From NCBI RefSeq assembly GCF_001295925.1, contig NZ_LJHQ01000018.1, positions 124,001 to 188,000 of the forward strand: 64,000 bases of DNA, written 5' to 3'. Below, piece after piece: positions 19,229-28,057 of the stretch (position 1 is the stretch's first letter; the number at the start of each line of letters is the position of its first letter). The position numbers and the translations under genes are program-made. The notes below the pieces were generated by a model. The model made no database searches. It saw only the letters and a program-made list of their open reading frames with translations, and was not told the DNA's origin. Source of the DNA: Allobosea sp. AAP35 (lineage in GTDB: Bacteria > Pseudomonadota > Alphaproteobacteria > Rhizobiales > Beijerinckiaceae).

Positions 19229-19843
19229 GTGACATCTTTAAAGAAGGCCGGCGCGACGACCGGTCAGGGCGAAGTCCGCCGGCTCTGGCCCACGGAACGC
19301 GACCTCTTCAAGGCCCATCTGCTGAGGCTCGACGACGCGACCCGTCGCGAACGCTTTGGCACTGCGGTGAATGACGACTTTCTCGAGACCTATGCCACGA
19401 CGACCTTCGGTGTCGGCGGGCTGGTCTACGCCTATATCGAGAATGGCGACGTTCGTGGCGCGGCCGAGTTGCGTGGGCTCGAAGATATCGTCGCGCAGAC
19501 GGGCGAGGCCGCCTTCAGCGTCGAGCGCGACTGGCGCCGGCGCGGGATCGGCGCAGCCTTATTCCAACGTCTGATCACCGCAGCCCGCAACCGCGGCATT
19601 CGCACGCTCTACATGACCTGCCTGCCGGAAAACGCTGCGATGCGGCGCATGGCGCGCAAGTTCGAGGCCGATCTCGCCGGCGGCTATGCCGATGTCGAAG
19701 GCGTCATCGCCACAGGCGCCGCGACACCCTTCACCATCCTCGACGAGGCGATCGACACCGCACGCGGCTTTGCCGCGATGGCGGTTGCGATGCAGCGCCG
19801 CTTCTGGCGCCCCGCCTTCCTGGGACGCGCCCCGGGAGCGTGA
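19229..19843 (+). CDS. GNAT-family N-acetyltransferase
   Basis: A 204-residue acetyltransferase of the GNAT fold that uses acetyl-CoA to modify an amine. The CoA-binding segment is ERDWRRRGIGAALFQRLI (motif A R-x-x-G-I-G-x-A), and AARNRGIRTLYMTCLPENAAMRRM carries motif B. I chose the GTG at 19229 because AGGAG lies eight bases before it. The reading frame stays open further upstream, but that part looks non-coding. The substrate is unknown. Confidence 0.88.
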   Translation: MTSLKKAGATTGQGEVRRLWPTERDLFKAHLLRLDDATRRERFGTAVNDDFLETYATTTFGVGGLVYAYIENGDVRGAAELRGLEDIVAQTGEAAFSVERDWRRRGIGAALFQRLITAARNRGIRTLYMTCLPENAAMRRMARKFEADLAGGYADVEGVIATGAATPFTILDEAIDTARGFAAMAVAMQRRFWRPAFLGRAPGA

Positions 19844-19873
19844 GCCCGAATGTGCGGCAGGCTGTGAGTTGCC

Positions 19874-20623
19874 TTACCGGCTGAGCGAAAGCGCGGCGCC
19901 CGATTTCGTCACGGCGCCGTCCATCGCCCCGCCGCCGCTGGTGCGCAAACGTGCGACCACAGTGCCGCCCTGCTGGTAGAGATAGACCTCGCCGTCGCGA
20001 TAATCCCAGGCCGTGACGCGCTGCAGGTCGCGGTTGGCGCAGCCGGCGGCATTGGCCCGGTAGAGATCGAGCGCGGGCGAACTCGACAGCTGAATGCGGC
20101 AGGAACTGCCGGTCGCTTCTTTGGCCGTCCAGTTGCCGATGACGCCATCGCGCGAGGACACGGCAGGCCGGGCCGTGTTCGTGCCAGCGCCGAGCGTGGC
20201 GATCTGGCCGCCGCCGCCGCGCAGGGTCGGGATCTCGCTGGGCTGCGGTGCCACCGGGGCCGGCGTCTCCTGCGGCATGCCCGGGGCCGAGGGGTTGTAA
20301 TAGGGGTCCTGCGGCGGCGGCAGTGCACCGGGCTGGGCAGAGGCGACGGGATAGCCGCCGGTTTGCGGATAGGCCCCTGTCTGAGGATAGCCACCCGTCT
20401 GCGGGTAGCCACCCGGCGGCGGCAGCGGCTCGGAGGTCACCGGGGCGGAGCTGATCGGCGGCGCGGATGGCAGCGTCGGCTGGCCATAGCCGGAGCCCTG
20501 GCCCGGGCCAGGGCCCGGCCCACCGACGAAGCGCTGCGAACCGGCGCAGGCCGTGAGCGCCAGCAGCGGCAGCAGGCCTGCGGCCTTCAGGGTCATGGCC
20601 AGGGTGGTGGTCTGCTTGGTCAT
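19874..20623 (-). CDS. AprI/Inh-type protease-inhibitor lipoprotein
   Basis: A lipoprotein of 249 residues with lipobox LTAC (Cys near residue 26). A long Pro/Gly-rich linker includes four GYPQTG-like repeats (about residues 70-95). The C-terminal domain of about 95 residues resembles the AprI/Inh beta-barrel inhibitor of serralysin metalloproteases, with a Cys pair (SSCRIQLS and AAGCANRDL) and an IGNWTAKEATGSSC segment. The ATG at 20623 precedes the signal peptide. No metalloprotease or type I secretion gene lies nearby, so the target is unknown and a structural envelope role is possible. Confidence 0.82.
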   Translation of the reverse strand: MTKQTTTLAMTLKAAGLLPLLALTACAGSQRFVGGPGPGPGQGSGYGQPTLPSAPPISSAPVTSEPLPPPGGYPQTGGYPQTGAYPQTGGYPVASAQPGALPPPQDPYYNPSAPGMPQETPAPVAPQPSEIPTLRGGGGQIATLGAGTNTARPAVSSRDGVIGNWTAKEATGSSCRIQLSSSPALDLYRANAAGCANRDLQRVTAWDYRDGEVYLYQQGGTVVARLRTSGGGAMDGAVTKSGAALSLSR

Positions 20624-20827
20624 GAAGCCTCTGTTCCGATCGATCCTGCGGTGCGGCCTGACGGTTTCGTGGCCGATTGTGCTTTTAGCCCATCCTCGTG
20701 AACGTGACATGAGCATGATCGGCCCGCACCTTCCTAGCGCAGGCCGATCGGGTTGCGAACCCGCCGGGCGCGATCTGGTTCCGCGCGAAGCGGCGGGGCA
20801 TAGTCGCGACCTTGCAGGAGATCGCCC

Positions 20828-21271
20828 ATGAATCCGTTCGTTTCAGATCCGCTCGTCTCAGATCCGCCCGCCGCACATCCGTCCGGCCTGAGCCCGCTCG
20901 CTCCGGCGTCCATCGCCGCGCCCTTCGCGCGTTACAGCCACGGCATGGCGGTGCCGGCGGGGTATCGGCTGGTCGCCTGCTCGGGACAACTCGGCGTGGC
21001 GGTCGACGGCACGATCCCCGAGGATGTGCGCGCCCAGGCCGATATGTGCTTCGCCAATATCGCCGCGATCCTGGCGGAAGCCGGCATGGGCCTTTCCGAC
21101 ATCATCAGGATCAACGCCTATGTCACCGACCGCGCCCATATGAAGGGCTATATGGAATCCCGCGACGCCCATGTCGCGACGCCGCCCCCCGCCTCGACGC
21201 TGATGATCGTCTCGGGCTTCACCCTGCCGGCCTTCAAGGTCGAGATCGAGGTGCTGGCAGCGGCGATGTGA
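20828..21271 (+). CDS. RidA/YjgF family deaminase-like protein
   Basis: A 147-residue member of the RidA (YjgF/YER057c/UK114) family. The family hydrolyses reactive enamine/imine intermediates such as 2-aminoacrylate. Here the extended N-terminus begins with a duplicated SDP motif (PFVSDPLVSDP) that is not part of the fold. The core has CSGQLGVAVDG, the helical QADMCFANIAAIL and RINAYVTDRAHMKGYM. In place of the usual active-site R-x-x-V-x-V-x-x-LP it ends in TLMIVSGFTLPAFKVEIEVLA, and so lacks the key Arg of true RidA. It may belong to a divergent subfamily. AGGAG lies upstream. Confidence 0.88.
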   Translation: MNPFVSDPLVSDPPAAHPSGLSPLAPASIAAPFARYSHGMAVPAGYRLVACSGQLGVAVDGTIPEDVRAQADMCFANIAAILAEAGMGLSDIIRINAYVTDRAHMKGYMESRDAHVATPPPASTLMIVSGFTLPAFKVEIEVLAAAM

Positions 21272-21310
21272 GGAGCGGCTCGGTCACACAACCTGCCAGT
21301 TCCCACCCCG

Positions 21311-21417
21311 TCATCCTGGGCGACCGCAGGTCGTCCCGGGATCCATCATAAGGCAGCGACGGAGCCCTATGATGGATCCCGGGCTGCGCCGCTGCGCGGC
21401 TTGCCCAGGATGACGGC
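21311..21417. repeat. Dispersed palindromic element, family B
   Basis: Starts GTCATCCTGGGCGACCGC and ends GGCTTGCCCAGGATGACGG, with inner arms GGGATCCATCATAAGGC and CCTATGATGGATCCCGGG. It lies between the convergent RidA and acs genes. Confidence 0.85.
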
Positions 21418-21436
21418 GCAGGAGATCCGGCGGGTA

Positions 21437-23386
<1,950 letters not shown>

Positions 23387-23605
23387 GGCAGGCGCTTCCC
23401 CAGACTTGGGCCGTTTGGACGGTTCCGACGCAAGCGCCCCGCCCTCTTGTTGGCTCGCGACATCATAAGCCCCGGGCGCTCCGCAGCAAGCCGAGCGGCC
23501 TCGCACTTTCGGGGGAGAGCCAAGCATCCCCGACGCCATATCTCAACCTATGATTGCATTTTTGCGGCCATGCGTTAGGCTGGCCGCACCAGGCAGGGGG
23601 CTGTG

Positions 23606-24721
23606 ATGGCAAGAACCATCTGCATCTTTTCGGACGGCACGGGGCAGCGCGGGGTCCGCATCGAAGACGGAGCGACCAATGTCTTCAGGCTCTACGAATG
23701 GGCGCGCGAAATCCCGGGACAGCTTTGCTTCTACGATCCCGGCGTCGGCACCGAGCCGGGAAAGCGGCTCGACTGGGCGATTTGGGCGCGCAACCTCGTC
23801 GACAAGGCCACGGGCCTGGGCATCACCCGCAACATCCATGAGTGCTACGATTTTCTGGTCCGCAACTGGAGCGACGATGCGCGCATCGCCGTGTTCGGCT
23901 TCAGCCGGGGTGCCTATACGGTGCGCAGTCTCGCCTCGGCGGTGATGCTGTGCGGCATTCCCGGCCGCGTGCAGGACGGGCTCGACATCACGCAGGACAC
24001 GCCGGCGGCAACGGCATTGCGGGCCAAGCTGCTCGACGAGGCCATCGCCATCTACCAGACCCATTACGGTCCCCGGGGCGCGGAAGAGCGCCGCGCCAAG
24101 GCCCTGGCCTTTCGCGGGCGCTATGCCTGCCGCGATGCACCGGTGCATGTCGTGGGCGTCTTCGACACGGTCGCCGCACTCGGGCTCCCCGGCGTCGTCG
24201 ATCTGCTGAACCCGCTGCGCCACCGCTTCCACGACGCCAAGCTCAACCCGCTGATTCCGTTCGGCTTTCAGGCGCTGGCGGTCGATGAGGACCGCCGCAT
24301 CTTCGCGCCCGTGCCCTGGGACGAGGACGAGCGCCACCCGGCGCAAACCATCGACCAGGTCTGGTTCCCGGGATCGCATTCGGATGTCGGCGGCGGCTAT
24401 GAGGACCGGGCGCTTTCGGATCTGGCGCTGGCCTGGATGATCGACCGGTGCGCGCAACCGCTGGTCGGCATCCGGTTCGACCCCGGCGCCTATCGGTTCG
24501 CGGCATCCGTTACGGGCCAGGACCATGACGAGCGCACCGGCTGGGGCCGGTTCTGGCTCAAGCGGGACCGCAGCGGCTTCGTCTTGAAGCTCCACCCTGA
24601 CCGGGACCGACTCTGCGACGACATCGAACGCCGGTATGAAGCGCATCACCCGCGCTACCGCCCCGAGGCGCTACGCGATCATCCGCGCGTCGCTGATTAT
24701 TACTTTGATCCAACCTTGTAA
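23606..24721 (+). CDS. DUF2235 alpha/beta hydrolase (phospholipase-like)
   Basis: A 371-residue DUF2235 protein, the domain of the Tle1-type phospholipases and of many uncharacterised hydrolases. The N-terminal segment is TICIFSDGTGQRG. The nucleophile motif is FGFSRGAYTVRSLA with Ser in GFSRG, and Asp/His candidates lie in VGVFDTVAALG and WFPGSHSDVGGGYE. The ATG at 23606 is next to a GTG at 23603. No type VI secretion, VgrG or immunity gene lies nearby, so a secreted effector role is unlikely and a housekeeping lipase or hydrolase is more plausible. Confidence 0.9.
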   Translation: MARTICIFSDGTGQRGVRIEDGATNVFRLYEWAREIPGQLCFYDPGVGTEPGKRLDWAIWARNLVDKATGLGITRNIHECYDFLVRNWSDDARIAVFGFSRGAYTVRSLASAVMLCGIPGRVQDGLDITQDTPAATALRAKLLDEAIAIYQTHYGPRGAEERRAKALAFRGRYACRDAPVHVVGVFDTVAALGLPGVVDLLNPLRHRFHDAKLNPLIPFGFQALAVDEDRRIFAPVPWDEDERHPAQTIDQVWFPGSHSDVGGGYEDRALSDLALAWMIDRCAQPLVGIRFDPGAYRFAASVTGQDHDERTGWGRFWLKRDRSGFVLKLHPDRDRLCDDIERRYEAHHPRYRPEALRDHPRVADYYFDPTL

Positions 24722-24741
24722 GGATGGGTCGCGGAGGCGTT

Positions 24742-25149
24742 TCAGAGCCCGCCCATCTTGCAGACGATATCCCATTCGGCGTCGGTGACGGGCTGCACCG
24801 AAAGCCGGAAGGATTTGACCAGCGCCATGGTCTCGAGGCTCGGCTCGGCCTTGACCTGCGCCAGCGTCACGGGCTTGGGCAGCGGCTTCACGGCCTTGAA
24901 ATCGACCAGCACCCAGGGCTCGCCGGGAATCCAGTTATAGGCTTCCTTGATCACCTCGACGATGCCGACGACCTCCAAGCCCTCGTTGGAATGGTAGAAG
25001 AAGACCTGCTCGCCCAGCTTCATCGCCATCAGGTTGAGCTTGGCGGTGTGGTTCTTGACCCCGTCCCAGTGCGTGCCTTCAGGCCCGGCCGCAACCTGCT
25101 GCTCCCAGGACCATTTCGAGGGTTCTGATTTGACGAGCCAGTGGGCCAT
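24742..25149 (-). CDS. EVE-domain protein
   Basis: A 135-residue EVE-domain protein related to thymocyte nuclear protein 1. The PUA-like fold may bind modified RNA or DNA bases such as methylcytosine. Hallmarks are WLVKSEPSKWSWEQQ at the start, WDGVKNHTAKLNLMAMKLG, FFYHSNEGLEVVGIVEV and a C-terminal KSFRLSVQPV. It is the last gene of the tsaD-gpsA-unknown-EVE run, and this tail-end position is widespread in alphaproteobacteria (usually with a YciI gene, which is missing here). Confidence 0.93.
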   Translation of the reverse strand: MAHWLVKSEPSKWSWEQQVAAGPEGTHWDGVKNHTAKLNLMAMKLGEQVFFYHSNEGLEVVGIVEVIKEAYNWIPGEPWVLVDFKAVKPLPKPVTLAQVKAEPSLETMALVKSFRLSVQPVTDAEWDIVCKMGGL

Positions 25150-25176
25150 GGGTGCGCTCTATGATCGGAAGAAGAC

Positions 25177-25244
25177 GGCGAATAGCGAGTGGCGAATGGC
25201 GAATGGAAAAGCAAGATGGCTCCTATCGCCACTCGCTATTCGCC
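25177..25244. repeat. 18-bp inverted repeat across a gene end, with GCGAATAG-type units
   Basis: GGCGAATAGCGAGTGGCG (25177-25194) pairs perfectly with CGCCACTCGCTATTCGCC (25227-25244). The left arm continues as tandem GCGAATGG-like units. The right arm includes the TAG stop of the 110-residue gene, so the structure forms at the gene's 3' end on the mRNA. No T run follows. Confidence 0.75.
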
Positions 25245-25568
25245 GCCCGCCTCTTCCTGCGCGACCGGCGGCTTCGACGCCTCCTGCCCCTGCTCGTTCC
25301 AGAAGCGCACCATCTCGCGGGTCAGCGAGGCATAGTCCTTCGGCTCGAGCTCGACCCTGACCTCACCCTCGCCGAAGGGCAGGATCAGCACGAAGCGGTG
25401 CGTGCCCTCCGCCCGGCGGCGACGATGCTGGATCACGGGGCCGGCCGGCACGCGCCCCGCCAGCGCCACCGGCAGGCTCTCGGCCACCAGTTCGGAGCCC
25501 GTGGTCTTGCGCACCTCGGCGATGCCCTTCGCCACGCGCTTCGTCAGATCAGACCAGTCGCCTGCCAT
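25236..25568 (-). CDS. Hypothetical protein in the tsaD-gpsA operon
   Basis: I do not recognise a named family. The product has 110 residues, is soluble and begins MAGDWSDLTKRVAKGIAEVRK. A basic middle (RRRRAEGTHR) is followed by FVLILPFGEGEVRVELEPKDYASLTREMVRFW, which looks like a small alpha/beta domain. The C-terminus is acidic. It starts 12 bases after the gpsA stop, so it is probably co-transcribed. In related genomes a YciI-like protein often occupies this place. Its stop lies inside an 18-bp inverted repeat. Confidence 0.78.
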   Translation of the reverse strand: MAGDWSDLTKRVAKGIAEVRKTTGSELVAESLPVALAGRVPAGPVIQHRRRRAEGTHRFVLILPFGEGEVRVELEPKDYASLTREMVRFWNEQGQEASKPPVAQEEAGGE

Positions 25569-25580
25569 CGCTATCTCCCT

Positions 25581-26579
25581 CTACAGTTCCGCGCGCAGCG
25601 GCCGGGCGAGCAGGCCCGTGACCGCCTCGCGCACGCCGCTCGCTCCGGCGATGATGCCGGCGACCGCTTCCGCGATCGGCATCTCGATGCCGCGCTCACG
25701 CGCCATGCTGGCGAGGATCGAGGCTGTGAAGGCGCCTTCCGCCAGCTTGCCGCCGGCCGCATCCGCGACATTGCGTCCCTGCCCCAACGCAAGACCAAAG
25801 GCGAAGTTGCGCGATTGCGGCGAGGCGCAGCTGAGCACGACGTCGCCCAGCCCCGACAGGCCCATCAGGGTCTCGCCCTGGGCGCCATGGGCCTCGCCGA
25901 AGCGGCGCAGCTCCGAAAAGCCGCGCGCCACCAGGGCGGCCCGCGCGCTTTCGCCATACCCAAGGCCGATGGTGATACCCGCCGCGATGGCGAGCACGTT
26001 CTTGGCCGCGCCGCCGATCTCGACGCCGCGCGGATCGGCGCTGTGATAGATGCGGAAGGCCGGCGAACTCAGCGCCTCGGCCAGCGCCCGCGCCAGATCG
26101 GGGTCGGTGGCGGCCAGCGTCACCGCCGTGGGCAGACCTTGGCCGATATCGACCGCAAAGCTCGGCCCCGAGAGGATGGCGGGCCGCGCGCCCGGACAGG
26201 CCTGCGCGATCACCTGGGTGGTGAACAGCCCGGTCGACTGCTCGATACCCTTGGCCGCCGAAACCACCGGCAGGCCGCTCGGCAGGATAACGGCCAACGC
26301 TTCGCAGACCTCGCGCAAGCTCTGGGTCGGCACGGTCACCACGAGCGCATCGGTCGTCGCCAGGGCAGCCAGCGAGGTCGTCGCGGTTACGGCTTCGGGC
26401 AGCGCGACGCCGGGCAGGCGGGGCGCCTCCCGGGTCCGTTCGATCGCCGCGACCGTCTCCGCATCGCGCGCCCAGAGTACGACCTTGCGGCGCGCGCGCG
26501 CGGCGGCCAGAGCGAGCGCCGCGCCATAGGCCCCGGCGCCGACAAGACCGATCGTGCCGAAATCGCCAGCGACGGTCAT
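25581..26579 (-). CDS. gpsA: Glycerol-3-phosphate dehydrogenase [NAD(P)+]
   Basis: A 332-residue enzyme reducing dihydroxyacetone phosphate to sn-glycerol-3-phosphate, the first step to phospholipids. The N-terminal Rossmann motif is IGLVGAGAYGAALA, with the GxGxxG-like pattern shifted to GAGAYG. VSAAKGIEQSTG and LSGPSFAVDI are family hallmarks, and the catalytic Lys is in GGAAKNVLAIAAGI. Its ATG is directly adjacent to the tsaD stop (TAG ending at 26580), so the two are tightly coupled. This gene order is standard for alphaproteobacteria. Confidence 0.97.
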   Translation of the reverse strand: MTVAGDFGTIGLVGAGAYGAALALAAARARRKVVLWARDAETVAAIERTREAPRLPGVALPEAVTATTSLAALATTDALVVTVPTQSLREVCEALAVILPSGLPVVSAAKGIEQSTGLFTTQVIAQACPGARPAILSGPSFAVDIGQGLPTAVTLAATDPDLARALAEALSSPAFRIYHSADPRGVEIGGAAKNVLAIAAGITIGLGYGESARAALVARGFSELRRFGEAHGAQGETLMGLSGLGDVVLSCASPQSRNFAFGLALGQGRNVADAAGGKLAEGAFTASILASMARERGIEMPIAEAVAGIIAGASGVREAVTGLLARPLRAEL

Positions 26580-27650
26580 CTACGACACGGGGGCGGACGC
26601 GGGCGGGGTCGCCTGCGGGCGCAATTCGTCCAGCGGCCAGCGCGGGCGGGCGAGCGCGCTCATATCGTCGATCATGCCGAGACGCAGCCGCTCCAGCCCG
26701 GCCCAGGCGATCATCGCGCCATTGTCGCCGCAGAGCGGCAGCGGCGGTGCGACCATCGGCAGCCCGGCCTGCGTGGCAAGCCGCGTCAGGCCGCGCCGGA
26801 TCGGCTGATTGGCGGCGACACCGCCGGCGACGACCAGCGTCGAGGGAGTGATACCCGCAGCAGCGCACGCACGCAGGCCCGCCCGGGTGCGATCGACCAG
26901 CACATCGACGACCGCCGCCTGGAAGGAGGCGCAGAGATCGGCGACATCGCGATCCGACAAGGGCGCGATGCGCTCGGCCACCAGCCGCACCGCCGTCTTG
27001 AGACCCGACAGCGAGAAATCGGGATTGGGCCGGCCGTTCATCGGCCGAGGAAAGTCGAAGCGCTCCGGATCGCCCTTCAGCGCCTCGCGTTCCACCGAAG
27101 GGCCGCCGGGATAGGGCAGGCCCAGCATCTTGGCGATCTTGTCGAAGGCTTCGCCGACAGCATCGTCGATGGTGCCGCCGAGCTTGAGATAATCGCCGAC
27201 GCCGCGCACGGCGAGAAGCTGCGTGTGCCCGCCCGAGACGAGCAGCAGCAGATAGGGAAAGGCGAGGTCGTCGGTCAGCCGCGCCGTCAGGGCATGGGCC
27301 TCGAGATGGTTGATGGCGATAAAGGGCTTGCCCGTGACCAGCGCGATCGCCTTGGCCGTCGTCAGCCCGACCATGACGCCGCCGACGAGGCCCGGGCCGG
27401 CTGCGGCCGCCACGGCATCGATCTCGGCCGGCTTGAGGCCGGCGGTTTCGAAGGCGCGGGCGACGATGCGGTCGATCGCCTCGACATGGGCGCGCGCGGC
27501 GATTTCCGGCACGACGCCGCCATAAGCTGCATGGGCCGCGATCTGGCTCAGCACCTCGTTCGAGAGGATCTTGACCTCGCCCGAGCGCTCGACCGACACG
27601 ATGGCGGCCGCGGTCTCGTCGCAGGTCGTCTCAATTCCCAAAACGCGCAT
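26580..27650 (-). CDS. tsaD: tRNA N6-adenosine threonylcarbamoyltransferase
   Basis: A 356-residue enzyme of the universal Kae1/TsaD family, which with TsaB and TsaE makes t6A37 in ANN-decoding tRNAs. It opens [18 protein letters not shown]. The metal-binding [11 protein letters not shown] (HxxxH) is followed by [33 protein letters not shown] and a C-terminal [10 protein letters not shown] then [12 protein letters not shown]. It leads a minus-strand operon with gpsA, a 110-residue protein and an EVE protein. It is divergent from the hemD fusion gene; in relatives hemC usually occupies that divergent place. Confidence 0.98.
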   Translation of the reverse strand: MRVLGIETTCDETAAAIVSVERSGEVKILSNEVLSQIAAHAAYGGVVPEIAARAHVEAIDRIVARAFETAGLKPAEIDAVAAAAGPGLVGGVMVGLTTAKAIALVTGKPFIAINHLEAHALTARLTDDLAFPYLLLLVSGGHTQLLAVRGVGDYLKLGGTIDDAVGEAFDKIAKMLGLPYPGGPSVEREALKGDPERFDFPRPMNGRPNPDFSLSGLKTAVRLVAERIAPLSDRDVADLCASFQAAVVDVLVDRTRAGLRACAAAGITPSTLVVAGGVAANQPIRRGLTRLATQAGLPMVAPPLPLCGDNGAMIAWAGLERLRLGMIDDMSALARPRWPLDELRPQATPPASAPVS

Positions 27651-28057
27651 GATCGGTCGATGAGGTCTCGGGAGCGGGAGGGACAGGAGCCAGAGCGCAA
27701 TCGCCCGCGATCCTGCGCCGGGACGTCCTTCCTATAACGCCCGCGCGCAGAAGGCCAAGGGGCGGATGGGGGCTTGGGTCTGCAGCGGGCCGGCCGATCG
27801 GTCGATTGCGCAACGCGGCAGCTGATCCGCGCGGGGAACACAAGCTTGCGTCGGGGCTTTGTCACGGGGTGGCATACTCAGGTCGATCGCCTCGCTGCAA
27901 GGCTGCGCGCACGCACCGGCTTGCGCCTTGGCGCCTGACGCGGGATTGATGCGCCAGGAACTGTCGCGACCGGCGGTGGTGCCGAGCAAGGTCCTCTGTC
28001 GGGCGCGCGTGGCCGAGGTTGCTGCCGCGCAGCCGGTGGAGGGCAAGGAGAGATCGC
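27651..28057. other. Intergenic stretch between tsaD and hemD, no hemC
   Basis: About 400 bases between the divergent tsaD and hemD genes must hold both promoters. In many relatives hemC lies here, but no hydroxymethylbilane synthase motif can be read in any frame. A short frame at about 27859-28131 matches nothing. The ribosome site AAGGAGAG lies at about 28044-28051 ahead of hemD. Confidence 0.65.

Noticed and set aside
23606-24721. Calling the DUF2235 protein a type VI effector
   Set aside because: No VgrG, PAAR, adaptor or immunity gene is present in the neighbourhood.
25152-27737. A very long plus-strand frame opposite tsaD and gpsA
   Set aside because: Its translation is rich in Arg, Gly, His and Asp and resembles no family, and it is the complement of two certain genes. 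In high-GC DNA such antisense frames are expected.
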